A stretch of DNA of 60,000 nt, from positions 34,118,396 through 34,178,395 of the forward strand of contig CM043960.1 of the NCBI GenBank assembly GCA_014529385.2, given 5' to 3'. Numbering within the stretch: the stretch's first letter is position 1; each line of letters starts with the position of its first letter. This DNA comes from Adiantum capillus-veneris (Eukaryota; Streptophyta; Polypodiopsida; Polypodiales; Pteridaceae). The position numbers and the translations under genes are program-made. Below the pieces are notes generated by a model. That model made no database searches and was not told the origin of the DNA. It saw nothing but the letters and a program-made list of their open reading frames with translations. Below are positions 1 to 10,780 of the stretch, piece by piece.

Positions 1-64
1 TAATTTTCCATTGTCTTACCATGAAAACACATTTTCTAGGGTTTAGACAAATGTGATAAGTTTT

Positions 65-604
65 TCACTTCTCAAAGATCCTTCTCAAGTGTTTGACACG
101 TTTGTCTCTTTGGAGAGAATGCACATACATGTCATCCATATAAATTTCTAAGGATCGTTTGAGATATTTCTTGAATACATGACTCATCAGCCTTTGGAAT
201 ATCGTAGATGCATTGGTTAGGCTAGATGACATCATTTGATAAGAAAATATTCTCCATTCTGTGGCAAAAGCTATTTTGTGACGATCCTCTAGCTTAATGG
301 AGAGATGGTTGTAGCCCAATAAGCCATCAAGAAAAATGTAGGCTTCCTTGCCCGCTACTCTCTCAATTACATGATCTATGATGGGTAAGGGATGATTATT
401 TCTAATTGTGGCAACATTTACATGTTTAAGATTTACGCACACTCTTAATTTACCACTCTTTTTGGATACTACCACAATTGGTGACACCCACTCAGTGTGC
501 TCTATATCAAAGATAAAATCCTCTTCCTTAAGTTTGTCTCTCTCCTCTTTGATTTTCTTCACAAATGTTTTGTTATAGGTATAGGAACATTGTCTATGTG
601 GCAT
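65..604 (-). pseudogene. Gypsy reverse transcriptase domain (partial)
   Basis: This is 179 residues of reverse transcriptase, which copies element RNA into DNA in virus-like particles. Visible blocks are EWVSPIVVVSKKSGKLRVCV (palm entry), the FLDGLLGYN block with the first catalytic Asp, and the catalytic box YMDD at 131-142 with the second and third Asp. YMDD rather than the usual gypsy [IVLF]DD is a variant, not a break. The frame is open across the palm but is separated from the upstream linker by stops near 605-675. The thumb and RNase H are outside or lost. It belongs to the surrounding minus-strand gypsy remnant. Confidence 0.85.
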
Positions 605-674
605 TGCATTGCTCTTAAAGGGGTACTGTATGTTGACATATATTCAAATCCACTTCCTTAAGATCCTTGTACGA

Positions 675-866
675 TCAAGTAAACACATCTGTATATTGTT
701 TGAGAGTAGCTATCAGAAGCTGCTCTTCCTCTTCGATGAGGTCTGTGGCTATGTAAGCCGATCTTGATTCTTTTCCTGGTTGAATAAGATCAATTCTCTT
801 TGCATTTTTGGGTCCATTGTAAGATGTTCCCGGTTCTTTAGGCTCTTGCATTGGTTGCTCAACCAC
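675..866 (-). pseudogene. Gypsy protease-RT linker fragment
   Basis: The segment ends in DLIEEEEQLLIATLKQYTDVF. This resembles the conserved stretch just ahead of the RT in plant gypsy polyproteins, an acidic run followed by a LKQYxDVF-like motif. It is followed at once by a stop. The adjacent minus-strand sequence continues the family (a YKDL-like motif) in another frame. It is a piece of the 1-4135 remnant with no independent function. Confidence 0.6.
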
Positions 867-1727
867 AATACGTCGGTTTTGAATTGTGTACTTTTTGTAG
901 TGAGAGGGTGCATAAAACTTGTCAATGCTAGAATCCCCCTCACTTTCTATTTCTGTTGTTCAAACCTCTGTTAGTATTCATTTTATTTTTTGGTACTCAT
1001 TTTTTCATTCGACTTTGGACATCTTGGTTGATGTTTTGATCGTGTCCTTTGTTCTTTTTTTGCTTTGCTTCTTTGAGCTTGCCCAAAAAGTTATCAATTT
1101 TAAGGTTTTTTGGTTATTTTATCCCGAACACAGTCATATGCTCCCACGAGCATGAGACACCGTGTTTTGGTCATCAACTTTGGCATTGGTTTCTTGCACT
1201 TGTTTTGTTGTTTTTTTGTGCATCTCATTGGATATCTCTTTTGTCTCCGCATTTTTTGGCTAGGAAATTCATAGAACATTGATTCATTTGGTTTTGGTGT
1301 ATTTTTGTTTTTTGAGCCACTCGAAAGCTTGTCTTCAGTATCGTTCCCAAAATTATCACTCCTCGAATCATGAAATTTGTCCTCGTCATTGTCACTAAGA
1401 TCTCAGACAAAATCCACTATGCATTTGCAATCAATTGTTTCATTTGTTTTTGTTATTTCATCTCCTCTTTTGGTGCCAAGATATCACTTACCATCTGGCA
1501 GGGCATTGTGTTGTAACCATCTTTGTCACAAAAGGTTGTGTTGGTCACCTTGTTCACGCAAACATCTAGAGTCACCAGTATTTTGTCCCATACAAAGGGT
1601 TCAAAAAACTCTAGAAATGGCTCTCTCACATAGTAGTTATCTTCTAGAGAACGCTCTAGGATGCAATTCTCCCTTTTCTGGTTACCCCACTCTGATGTTA
1701 TGCACATCCAAATATACACATATTTCA

Positions 1728-2686
1728 TTAACCCCAAGTAGGCAGCTGCATTCTTGAATTTGTAGTTACACCAAAGTTTTCTATTGGGGTTCGGTTTACA
1801 TCCTTGTAGCTACGATCCTTTGTGCTCACTCTAGTTGTGATACGTTTATGTCGTAAGTAGAGATGGTCATAGCCCCAGTCTTGAACCATTTTGAGTTGAC
1901 GCATAAATGGTCGCCCCAAAATAACTTCAAAGTTGTTGCCTTTTTTAAAGTCAACTACAACAAAATTATGTTTGTATTTGCAAGAGGATACAATAACTTG
2001 TTCCAACATTCCTAAGGATCTCTCTACGTATCCGTTTGCTAGCTGCAACTTCATGCACGTTTTCCTGAGAGCTATTCATTTCCCATTTCTCCCAGATTCC
2101 TTTTGGTAACAATGGCAACTCTGACTCCACTATTGATTAACACTATCATTTTTACTCCATTGTATCCCAATGTTAAAGTGTTATTCCCCTCTTCGCCTTC
2201 ACGATAATCACCCACCTTATTCACTGGAACAGGCTCTGCTTTGGAATTCTCTGGTTGATTTGTTCCCATGTTTTCACCTATAGGTGTATCTTTTAGATGG
2301 ATTTTTAGCCTCATATTTTCCAAGTTTCTGATCATTTGTCCCCTCAAATATGGTTTTCTTTTTAGAAGTTTACCGAGAGCAAGGGTGCATCTTATAGAAG
2401 AAGACATCAAGTCATGTACACTCTTTGTGTCCATCATTTCTAAAATAGGACTCCATTGGGATGGCACAATTCTCACTTCATATTTTGTCTCATGCTCTCC
2501 TACAAAGGATGGTAAGGTCCATATGGTCATTGGTTTACTCTCCACTGATACTTCCATCCGTGCATCCTTGTGTAACGATGATTGTATATCCCCAAGATAG
2601 ATCTTATGATTCATGTCAACCTTAGGGATTGGTGCTGACAGCAATGTGGCACCTTCATCTTTTTTGTTTTTGATTGTCTCCCACAT
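1728..2686 (-). pseudogene. Gypsy retropepsin (aspartic protease), frameshifted, catalytic Asp changed to Asn
   Basis: Two open pieces in different frames (2686-2072 and 2054-1728) cover one retropepsin, the protease that would cut the gag-pol polyprotein. The first ends with the active-site loop, read as VLINSGVRVAIVTK; the family has D-S/T-G there, so the catalytic aspartate is Asn (codon AAT on the minus strand, 2132-2134). The second carries the C-terminal flap and the VILGRPFMR box typical of Athila/Tat-type retropepsins. A frameshift separates the two pieces near 2055-2071. Both the N for D change and the frameshift predict no activity. Confidence 0.75.
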
Positions 2687-2699
2687 TGATTATGTCCAC

Positions 2700-4110
2700 G
2701 ACTCGTCCACTTTAGGAATTAGTGGCATCTCAAGTGATTTAGCTTCATCTGTTGTGTTCGCGACAACCATCGTGTCCAATGGTCCTTATTTTTCCTCTAT
2801 CACTGGTTTGCTCACGTTGTCTAAATTCTTAGTGCAGTGTTTGAGTAGGTGATCCCATCCAAAATCATCACAAAATCCACGAATTTGGACTAGTTTGCTC
2901 GTGTTGTTTTCCTTGAGTGCGCTTGTGATTGCCTTTTCTGGCACATGCACTACTTTCTCATGGGTTTTCAAGATTTCAGATTGTATTAGAGCTTAAGAAA
3001 TCTCTATGGGCTTTTTGCACATCTCCATTTGTTTGGTTTCTATTCAGGATAGGGATAGGTTAGCAATCTTTGTTCCACGGTTTGGTTGTTTTTCAGGATT
3101 GCCTCATAGGTTTGAAACATAACATCTAATTGCTTGTTCACCTTTTCAACCAAGACCGATCCGCCTGATGCAATTTTTGACTCTTCCAATTTCTTGGCAT
3201 TTTCTTTGTTCTCCTGTTCACGTGTGAGCTGCTCTTTTGTAGGGTTTAGTTCAATCACCAGGGCCATCTTTTCCCTTAGCCTTTTTGTTTTCATTTTGTT
3301 CCGTGTTACTTTCCACGATTTTTGATGAGTCCTGATGGATCCACTTTCAAATTTGGTTTGTTATGGAAGTTCCAACTCGTTTGAGCTGGTTGATTTTTTG
3401 TTGCTTCTTGAGCTTGAGCTCTCGTCACCACTTTGACTAGAACTATTGGCTCTTTATGGAAGTTCCAACTCGTTTGAGCTGGTTGATTTTTTGCTGCTTC
3501 TTGAGCTTGAGCTCTCGTCACCACTTTGACTAGAACTATTGGCTCTTTGGCTCTGACTCGGATCTGCTCAAACAAGGCAAAATATCAATGACATTCACAT
3601 TCACTTTTTCTATGTTGTCTGAATTTTTTGCACAATGTTGATGTAGCCTTTCCATACCTCTCATAGAATCCAAATATTTATTCTCATTGACCCTTGTGTG
3701 GACAACCTCGTGCCCTGTGGTTACCTCCACATCATAGCATGGACCTTCCAGCTGGGTAGCCGGTGGTGCTCCCACTGCCTGTCCCTTCCTAGGTGGATAA
3801 CCTCTAGGATTGTAGTTATGGTTTGCTATGAACATGAGACTATTTTTATCCATCATAATTGGTTGCTAGTATTTTGAGCCACATATGAAGATTCCATAGC
3901 TTTGTTGGCACTAGCCCGAAAATGGACTATCCTAGTAGCATATGCTACGCCCTCGGGTTCCCTCACATGGATTTTTACAAGCTTCTCATAGTAAACAATT
4001 GATGGCATCATTGGTTGACTTATGAGTAGCTTGGCCGGCTGTGTGTATCGAACAATAGCTCAATTTTTATGAGGCAAAGGTAGTTGTTGACCCAACACAT
4101 GTTGCATTTT
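2700..4110 (-). pseudogene. Degenerate gag-like region of the minus-strand gypsy remnant
   Basis: Several short open pieces (2971-2786, 3294-3040, 3575-3306, 3856-3536 and about 4110-3850) lie upstream of the protease. They are charged, Lys/Glu/Gln-rich and without a visible CCHC knuckle. Two stretches look like diverged copies of one another, with LLKHCTKNLDNV (near 2830) against LHQHCAKNSDNI (near 3620). By position they should be gag or the gag-pro joint; the sequence alone does not prove it. Multiple stops and a 93-bp duplication break the frame. Confidence 0.45.
3363..3548. repeat. 93-bp tandem duplication, two copies
   Basis: Copies 3363-3455 and 3456-3548 differ at a single position (T/C). 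The unit is a multiple of three, so it duplicates 31 codons in frame on the minus strand (block containing VLVKVVTRAQAQEA) within the gag-like region. Confidence 0.95.
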
Positions 4111-4140
4111 GTCTCCTCCTTGTACTATGTTATCAAGTCC

Positions 4141-5800
4141 TGTAACAATTACTGGTCTATAAAGCTTGTAAATAGCAGAAAATAACTTAACATAGTGAGC
4201 ATTTCATTAAGAGCAAATTCCTAATGAGCATACAAGAGTGCTTGGTTGGAGATAACAACATTAGCATAACACCTAATTAGTTTGGCATAACAATACTTGA
4301 AAGAGGGAGAGAAATAGAACAATTGACAACTATTGAGGACCGGATTTACATGGACCGGTCCCCCCTCCATAAGGCATTTGAGTTATAACTTCTCCCATTA
4401 AGAGAGACTTTGTACAATACAATTCTTTGTGTTCCTTGGTAAAAACTCGTCGGTGCTATGAAGATGGAAGCTTCATGCACCAAACTTACACGTGATAACA
4501 CATAACATCAATTACTCGTTGGTCTCAGACCCAAGACCTCACACACCTTCGAAGATGGTGAGAGCTAGCGGGGTATGAGAGTAGATCTAGAGGAAGAAGG
4601 AGTATTCTTACGAGAAAGAAGTATTTTCTCACTTAATTACTCTTGTAGCTTAGCTTAGCTTAGTAATTAGATAATAGAGGAGAGAAGGATGGCATTGAAG
4701 CTTAGCTCTTTGGTTGGATTTGCATTCCATATCCAAGAGTTGTTGGTGTAGGCCTCCATTCTCCAACTTGGAGAATAAGATGAGCTTTCCATTAAAGCTT
4801 GGAGAAGGAGATGATTTTCTTGCTCTACACATGAGTTGTGTGAGTGTGTGTGGAATAATGCCCTTCAAAACAGTCCCCTCTCTCCTCTTGGTTGACCCCC
4901 CTTGCCAATTACTCATGCTGCATTCCTATTGGCCCTAGAAAAGCCTAGCCAATAGTATTTGAGTATGAGTTTTACTCTTGCTGGCTTCCTATTGGCCCGT
5001 AAATAATTTGGCCAATAGCCTTTGAGAGGCCTAGTCAAGAGCCTTGTGATAAGTGTCCATCCTTTTTTTTCATTTTGTAAATGCCAAATAATTAATTTAA
5101 TTATCTGGTTTGCTATTAGACCTTTTAGTCCTTTGGCCAATAGGAATTAAGCAATTTTAGGAACTGCTTAATTATCATTGGACCTTTTGAATGTCCAATA
5201 GTCTTTTAGGGAGACTATTTCTTATTGGTTTTTTTTTTTGAGTATTTATAAAAATAAAAATTTAGTTTACACTAGCTAACTTCTCATTGGTCCACCTCTG
5301 TGCCCATCCAATAGGATTCAGGCAAGAATTGGGGGTTTCTTTGCATGCCTCATATGTGTCCTCTTTACTTTGTGGAAAGGGTAAGCTTAGGTGTATAGTG
5401 TGTGTGTGCATGTGTGTCTAGTCACTTCTCAAGCTTTGTCATCTTCCTAACTCGCCCTCTAACTTGTCCTCTAGCTATTTGGACTTTTGTGCACACACAA
5501 AGCATCCAATTCCATTAACATTTGACCATTGGACTTACACTTTGAAATTTTGGAACTTAACCTTTTGGAAGTCTTAATGGGTTGAACCCTAAGGTCTTTG
5601 GAGCCCATTCATTGCACATTGCACATTGCTCTTCTGCAGATGGTACCCCTTTGGATCCCTACTGTGGGCCCCCCTACTATGACCAGTCTGCTAGCCTTAC
5701 TAATCATCTAGCTTTTTCTCCCCTGGTACTTCCCCATATTAAATGATCAGTTTAACATGAGAAAATCATTTAGGAGAATTAGATATTAGTTATTATGACA
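4141..5800 (-). mobile_element. Solo LTR of the chromovirus-type gypsy family, with 5-bp target duplication
   Basis: This 1660-bp LTR reads, on the minus strand, TGTCATAATAACT at its start (5800 leftward) to TTGTTACA at its end (4141). It aligns along its length with the LTR at 21873-23326: the ends, the GGAGGGGGGACCGG block (4350-4375 here, about 23100 there) and the central block near 4714-4830. It is flanked by AGTCC at 4136-4140 and AGTCC at 5801-5805, a perfect 5-bp target-site duplication. No primer-binding site or gag start of that family follows it. This is the footprint of LTR-LTR recombination of a full element. Confidence 0.88.
4905..5312 (-). promoter_or_regulatory. CCAAT-box cluster in the U3 part of the solo LTR
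   Basis: Eleven CCAAT/ATTGG cores occur in about 400 bp: 4905, 4928, 4949, 4991, 5012, 5137, 5177, 5195, 5224, 5286 and 5308. They lie in both orientations and several form inverted pairs such as CCTATTGGCC and GGCCAATAGG. CCAAT boxes are bound by NF-Y in plants. The position, upstream in the LTR, fits a promoter/enhancer; that role is inference. Confidence 0.45.
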
Positions 5801-5805
5801 AGTCC

Positions 5806-7480
5806 AATCTAGTACCTCGGAGGTGGTGGCATCCGATAATGTGGTCCAAGGACATTGTGTACAAGGGATGGTATTTAGGCACGTGGGAGCCCCTTTGGGG
5901 GTGGATATAACCCATAAGCAAAGATTCTCATGGGTGTTGGATAAGATAAGGAGCAAGTTGCATACGTGGGAGTATGTGCTTCTCCCTTTCGTGAGCAAAT
6001 TGAAAGTGATCAATTTGTTTATGCTACCATATATAGCATTTAATGGCCCGTTGCTTAAGATAGCCAAATGCAACTGGAAGGAGTTCTTAAAAAGATTTCT
6101 CTAGAAAAACAACAATAAAGACTTGTTGCCTTGGAAGTGGGCAAGCCAGGAGGCCATAGCAAGACTGATGGACAAGGAAGTCTCGGAATTTTAAACCCTT
6201 ATACTCACGCGGAAGCCCTGTGTGCCAAGTTTGTGGTTGCAATCAAAAAGCAAAATCAAGCATGGGCTATAATGACAAAGGCCATGATGGATCGGACAAT
6301 GCCAAAACTGTGCTCGCAAGGTTGCCAATGGAAAGGGATATATCTCCACAACAAGTTTCTTGCCCCTTGATGGTCTAACATGAAGCTGGGGGGCTTAACT
6401 GACGAGCTTGATTGAAAGTGCAACGGAGGCTTTGGAATGGAGAGAGGTAACTAGATACTTTCACAACTCGATGTCTCACTGGTCTCCTTGGATTTCTAAG
6501 GGGGGAAGCGTCCTGTTGAACCCTACTTGGCGAGAGGTGGCCAAAAAGATGAACAATAAAGTACTCCAATGATTGGGTTAGTTTTGGGACTACAATAACA
6601 GTGCCTGGAAAGGATCTAACCAACTAGCCTCCCAGTTCAATCTCAATGGGACTGCATGATTACTGGTAAATAGAGTCTTAGAATGGCTTGACAATTGCTG
6701 CCTACCGACTTGCGAGCCTAGGTTTGATTGGAAAGCATGGCGGTGGCTATAGACAGACACTTTTGTAAACCACATACCAAGGAGGTGTAGAACATTCTCA
6801 TGATCTCGTTGGATTGGTTTTCCCCTTGAACAAGCAATGGAGAAAGGAATGGTCGAAGGCAAGATGGGTGACAATTGTAAAGAACATCCGATGCCCACAA
6901 TGGACGCTTAGGATGAAGGTCTTTGTATGGAAGGTACTCTCGGGGGGCTTGCCAATTGGAGTGAAGGTCCTAGCTAGATAGATGCATGCAATGCATATCA
7001 ACAAGTGAGAAAATCTCCCACCTTTTCAAGGACTGTGGGGGATCTGTGGCATGGCAGGAAAGACATGGAAGTGGGTTCAAAAGACATGGAAGATTGGGTT
7101 CTACAAGAACGATCTTTTGTTGGGTGGGAAGGTGTTCATGAGCCAACCACTTCTAATCAATACACAAATTGTCAGGTTCTGTTACTTTAAACACGTTTGG
7201 AAGGCCAGGAACTGTTGACATTTGAGAATGTCATTGAAACACCCAAGCTCATGAAGATCATTCAAGAACGCAAGGAGGCGATTATTGCCATTGAGAAATG
7301 GAGGAACTCTAAAGAGTGGAACAAGGTTGTGAGTGCAACAATATCGGAATTGCATGGATAAGTGTCTTATTATTAGCCAACCAAGTGTTCTACCTTCTTC
7401 ATGGGGTGGACCTCCTATTAAGTAATGTATTGATAGTTACTAAAAGATGTCATGGCTCGACACGAACATGACTGGTAATT
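5806..7480 (+). mobile_element. LINE (L1-like) remnant, 3' part of ORF2
   Basis: Plus-strand sequence carries the end of a LINE reverse transcriptase and the region after it. Recognisable pieces are FRHVGAPLGVDI (5873 onward), the same block as in the LINE at 59384-60000 (FRHQGAPLGVDV), then KLHTWEYVLLPFVSKLKVI, and further down KFVVAIKKQNQAWAIMTKAM and PKLCSQGCQWKGIYLHNKFL in another frame. Many stops and shifts show it is dead. The 5' side is interrupted by the solo LTR; a few LINE-like codons may continue left of 4136. The 3' end is placed before the G-tract at 7501; no clean poly(A) is seen. Confidence 0.75.
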
Positions 7481-7500
7481 GTAATTCTTCTTTTTTGTTT

Positions 7501-7551
7501 GGGGGGGGGGGGGGGGGGGGGGGGGGAGGGAGAGGGAGAGAGAGAGAGTTC
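7501..7551. repeat. G26 homopolymer followed by GA-rich tract
   Basis: Twenty-six consecutive G (7501-7526), then AGGGAGAGGGAGAGAGAGAG-type sequence. It directly follows the LINE remnant. Open frames across it (poly-Gly) are artefacts of composition. Confidence 0.95.
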
Positions 7552-8872
7552 CATGCGTAAGGAGGAGTTGGATGAGGGGCATAGATCTTTTGTGTGTGCT
7601 TTAATTACAACAATGCATCAAGAGAAGCTTATTTCTTATTGTTGCGGTCTCACTCCTCTATTCCCAATCGCAATCGCAGTGTCCCTAGACTTACATAGTT
7701 GGAGGAAGGGTAGGAGGGGGGCAGGAGGTGGAGCGTGTGTGCAAGAGTAAGAGCTGGAGACTGTGTGAAACCAACAAGGGCCAATGCGACAGTGCACCTA
7801 GGGCAGGAGTTAGTGACGAGGCAAAGACGACCATGGCAGGGTGTGGGGCATTAGAAAGCAGCTAATGGTGAGGGCAACGTTGTGCAGAGCAAACCATCAA
7901 GGGGAGCGACGGCGATAGCGGTGGGCCGGCCTTTTGCCTTCAAACTATTAGATTCCCAAAATCTGCATGGCAAATTAATCCCTCTCTCTCAATCTGCATG
8001 TCGAGTCCACTGCCTTGTGTGCGGGATTTCATTGCATGCAATCCCGCACACAACTAGTGTAAATCCTGCCTTGTTATGGCGGCTATGCGAAGGCTACCCA
8101 TGACACCAAATCTGCCCCTCATGTGTTCAGCCTCTACATCGCCTGCACACCGTGTTGTCGTGACCCTGGTGCTACCCTTAGAGAACTTTGGTGTGTGCAT
8201 TACGAGGTGGGAATGTGGTGAAGATTCTAGCTTATAAAATGATGGAGTGCTAAAGGTTTAGATTCTAGAAAAAAGAATTGCAATACTCACAATAGTGAGT
8301 ATAGGATATATTAATAGGCAAAAAGAATTACATGAGCAGCCATGCTCAGAATGAGCCATGGCATCATAGAAGCACAACCAAATTAAAACCAGTTCTTGGC
8401 CTTTGACATGGAGGCCTAACCGAATACAGGTCAAGTGCAGACCAGATACATCGATTGATTAAGGTGCCACCCTCGCACGAGACAACACTCCATAACTTCG
8501 AAGAAGGGGTGGGGCCCAATAGTCCCCATCACCCATGTTGAGCTTCAAGGAGCCCCCACAGCAGAGCTGCCACCACTACCCACCGATGTGCCTCAAAGGA
8601 CCCAACAGTAAAAGGAATAGTAGATTGGAACCGGTAGTCTCGACCCCCAAAGAGAAACAACAAAAAAAAAACCTTGAAGACCAACCATAAAGAATTGGGC
8701 TATACTAGGTGAGCCATGCACCCTCTGCTTCCGCAACGCCAAGGATCTTGAAGGCCACCAGAAGAGGAGTAGGTGCCACTAGATCCCCTCCCCAACAAGA
8801 CCAAAGAAGACCCAACGGCAACAACCACGATCCTCTGCATCCACGCACAAAGCAAGACACACCTGCCAGAGA

Positions 8873-8875
<3 letters not shown>
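7552..8875. other. No gene seen; small inverted repeat at 8283-8302
   Basis: I see no conserved protein in this stretch. The only structure noted is ATACTCAC-aata-GTGAGTAT at 8283-8302, an 8-bp inverted repeat. A near relative, the 16-bp palindrome ACTCACAATTGTGAGT, occurs at 27320-27335 in a similar AT-rich setting, suggesting two copies of one dispersed repeat. Confidence 0.5.

Positions 8876-8936
<61 letters not shown>
8876..8936. repeat. (CT)n(CA)n compound microsatellite
   Basis: CT tract 8876-8904 runs directly into a CA tract 8905-8936. Long frames here encode only Ser-Leu, Thr-His or Arg-Glu repeats. Confidence 0.97.
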
Positions 8937-8940
<4 letters not shown>

Positions 8941-9114
8941 TGCAGAAATAGTGATGAGCATTGGTAAATAGTTGGGTGTTTGGGTTGAGTTGTCAGGACT
9001 AAGAACATGGATAATCTTGAGATAGTTTGGATGTGGAGGCTCAGATGAATGTAGTAGTACGAGCATCTCTCTTTCTCTCTTTTTGGACATCGATTGCGAC
9101 AGCTAGGTGCAGTG

Positions 9115-9116
<2 letters not shown>

Positions 9117-9154
<38 letters not shown>

Positions 9155-9371
9155 GTTGCAATTGGGTGGCATCTTCTTCTTCTTGGAAAAGTTTTAAGTG
9201 TACCCTTTTTTCTTTGGTTAGAAAAGATGATTTTGGCGGAGAAAGTGAGAAGAAATACCAAGATTTCAATCGTATCACCAGGGTTTAATGGTTCAAATGT
9301 CATGAGTCTTGAGGTTATAGACTTTGACCTCTTATTATCGAACCACTATGCCTATACAAATGCCTATTTGG

Positions 9372-9412
<41 letters not shown>
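9117..9412. repeat. Two (CT)n microsatellites, 9117-9152 and 9376-9412
   Basis: Two pure CT tracts of about 36 bp separated by some 220 bp of unique sequence. Frames across them are compositional. Nothing recognisable lies between or just after them up to about 10.1 kb. Confidence 0.95.
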
Positions 9413-9416
<4 letters not shown>

Positions 9417-10118
9417 GTGGGGCGCATCCCCAATTTGGGAGACAGAGTTGCGTGACCTGCTCCAAAAGAGGCACGTGTGACTTTTTCTTCCCAAATAGAA
9501 AAAATAAGGTGTAGTATATTTTTAATCAGCTAAGATTGCAAAATCCAGCTAGATTCTAAGCTTGCCTTGAAGAAAATTGGCAAAACTTTGTAAGTATTAG
9601 TAAATACAAGCAAATGCTACAAACTTTGACAAAAAAAAACCACAAGAGTTTTACGTGTGCCCTAATTTTCTTCGATTAGGAAAAATGTTTCTAGCAAGCC
9701 CGTTACAAGGGTTGGCAACACCCTTCTCAAGCCTTCTTGCTATGCCCCCCTCGTTGTTGAACTCTTCACCCCTCCCATAGAACATGATAACCCCTCCCAT
9801 AGAACATGATAAAGGCCCTTTTACTATACCTATAGCAACAATTTCATGTATTAACTAATACTATCTATACTACTTATGAAGGAGATTGGAATTCCAATTT
9901 CCAAGTGTCTGCATACCATGAATCCACATGGCTGCAAGTGCCATGCAACTTGAGCCAATATTTCAAGCCGCTTCAGGAGCTTGGGATCCAGTTGCAAGAA
10001 AACGCTTTGCATTGAGGAATGTTGGTGACCCTTCACCTCACCTTATGCCTATAAAAGCTCATTTCTCTACTTTAGCTTGTTGATATCACCTTCCCCTATT
10101 AGAAGCCATGTCAATTGA

Positions 10119-10122
<4 letters not shown>
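9413..10122. other. No gene seen; 23-bp direct repeat near 9772-9812
   Basis: No protein homology is recognised. A short direct repeat, with cores ACCCCTCCCATAGAACATGA, lies near 9772-9812. Otherwise this appears to be unique sequence. Confidence 0.4.
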
Positions 10123-10153
<31 letters not shown>

Positions 10154-10178
10154 CACACGCACGCACGCACACACACTC
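10123..10178. repeat. (CT)n followed by CA/CG-rich dinucleotide tract
   Basis: CT tract 10123-10150, then an alternating purine-pyrimidine stretch (ATACACACGCACGCACGCACAC) to about 10177. Confidence 0.93.
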
Positions 10179-10337
10179 ACTCATTCACTCACAAGCTACC
10201 AGACAAAGCAGATCTTCTTTCCATTATAGTAAAGGCGTTCCCAGTGCGGGCAGCCCCACAGACGCCAAGCAGCTATACTATACGTGAAGCACGAAGGGAA
10301 ATGACAATTAGCTGGCAGGTTGTTTTAGAGCACTCAA

Positions 10338-10743
10338 GCCATCTACAAGCTTCACGTTCTTGGATGAGACAATGCCAAGGGCCATTCTTTGATGTCAACC
10401 TCAAGTGGCTTTGGGACAGTGAAGCAAGAATATAATAATGGTGCTCTACGTTTTTTTTGAAATCTGTGTTATTACTTGAAAAGAAAATGCTAGAACAATG
10501 GTTGTTGCATATTAAACTCACCATCAAAAGCCTCTCAGCATCAACATGAAAATTGATCAGCATCAAGTAGAATGCACCATACATTCATATTATGGTAGTA
10601 CTTAGGAGCGAAAGTTTTATGAGCCATGGTGCTCAACTGTCACACCGCTCGCATTCGTCTCACCTCGTTGGCTTCAATGTTGGCCTCGCTAGCTTCAATT
10701 CTCTTGTTGCTTTCCTTTGGTGATCCTAGCATTTTATTGTAGC

Positions 10744-10780
<37 letters not shown>

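Larger units (their letters stand above)
1..4135 (-). mobile_element. Ty3/gypsy retrotransposon remnant (gag-PR-RT), cut by the window start
   Basis: Reading right to left, this holds degenerate gag-like sequence (about 4110-2700), a retropepsin (2686-1728), a protease-RT linker (about 866-675) and a reverse transcriptase (604-65); RNase H and integrase would lie beyond the window start. The order matches Ty3/gypsy pol. The retropepsin layout and linker resemble Athila/Tat-type plant gypsy elements. The reading frame is broken many times, so it is not functional. No LTR of its own is recognised: the LTR at 4141-5800 carries a target duplication and has no primer-binding site beside it, so it is scored as a separate insertion. 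Confidence 0.82.

Noticed and set aside
4141-4160. 5' LTR of the minus-strand gypsy remnant at 1-4135
   Set aside because: First considered because of its position and orientation. But AGTCC flanks both ends, there is no PBS at 4140, and the LTR is homologous to that of the plus-strand chromovirus, so it is a separate solo LTR.
7499-7750. Gly-rich open frame from 7499
   Set aside because: It is a translation of the G26 and GA tracts; the start lies at the edge of the homopolymer.
8700-9278. 192-codon minus-strand open frame and overlapping frames
   Set aside because: It consists of Arg-Glu and Cys-Val repeats from translated (CT)n and (CA)n tracts; the rest has no family resemblance.
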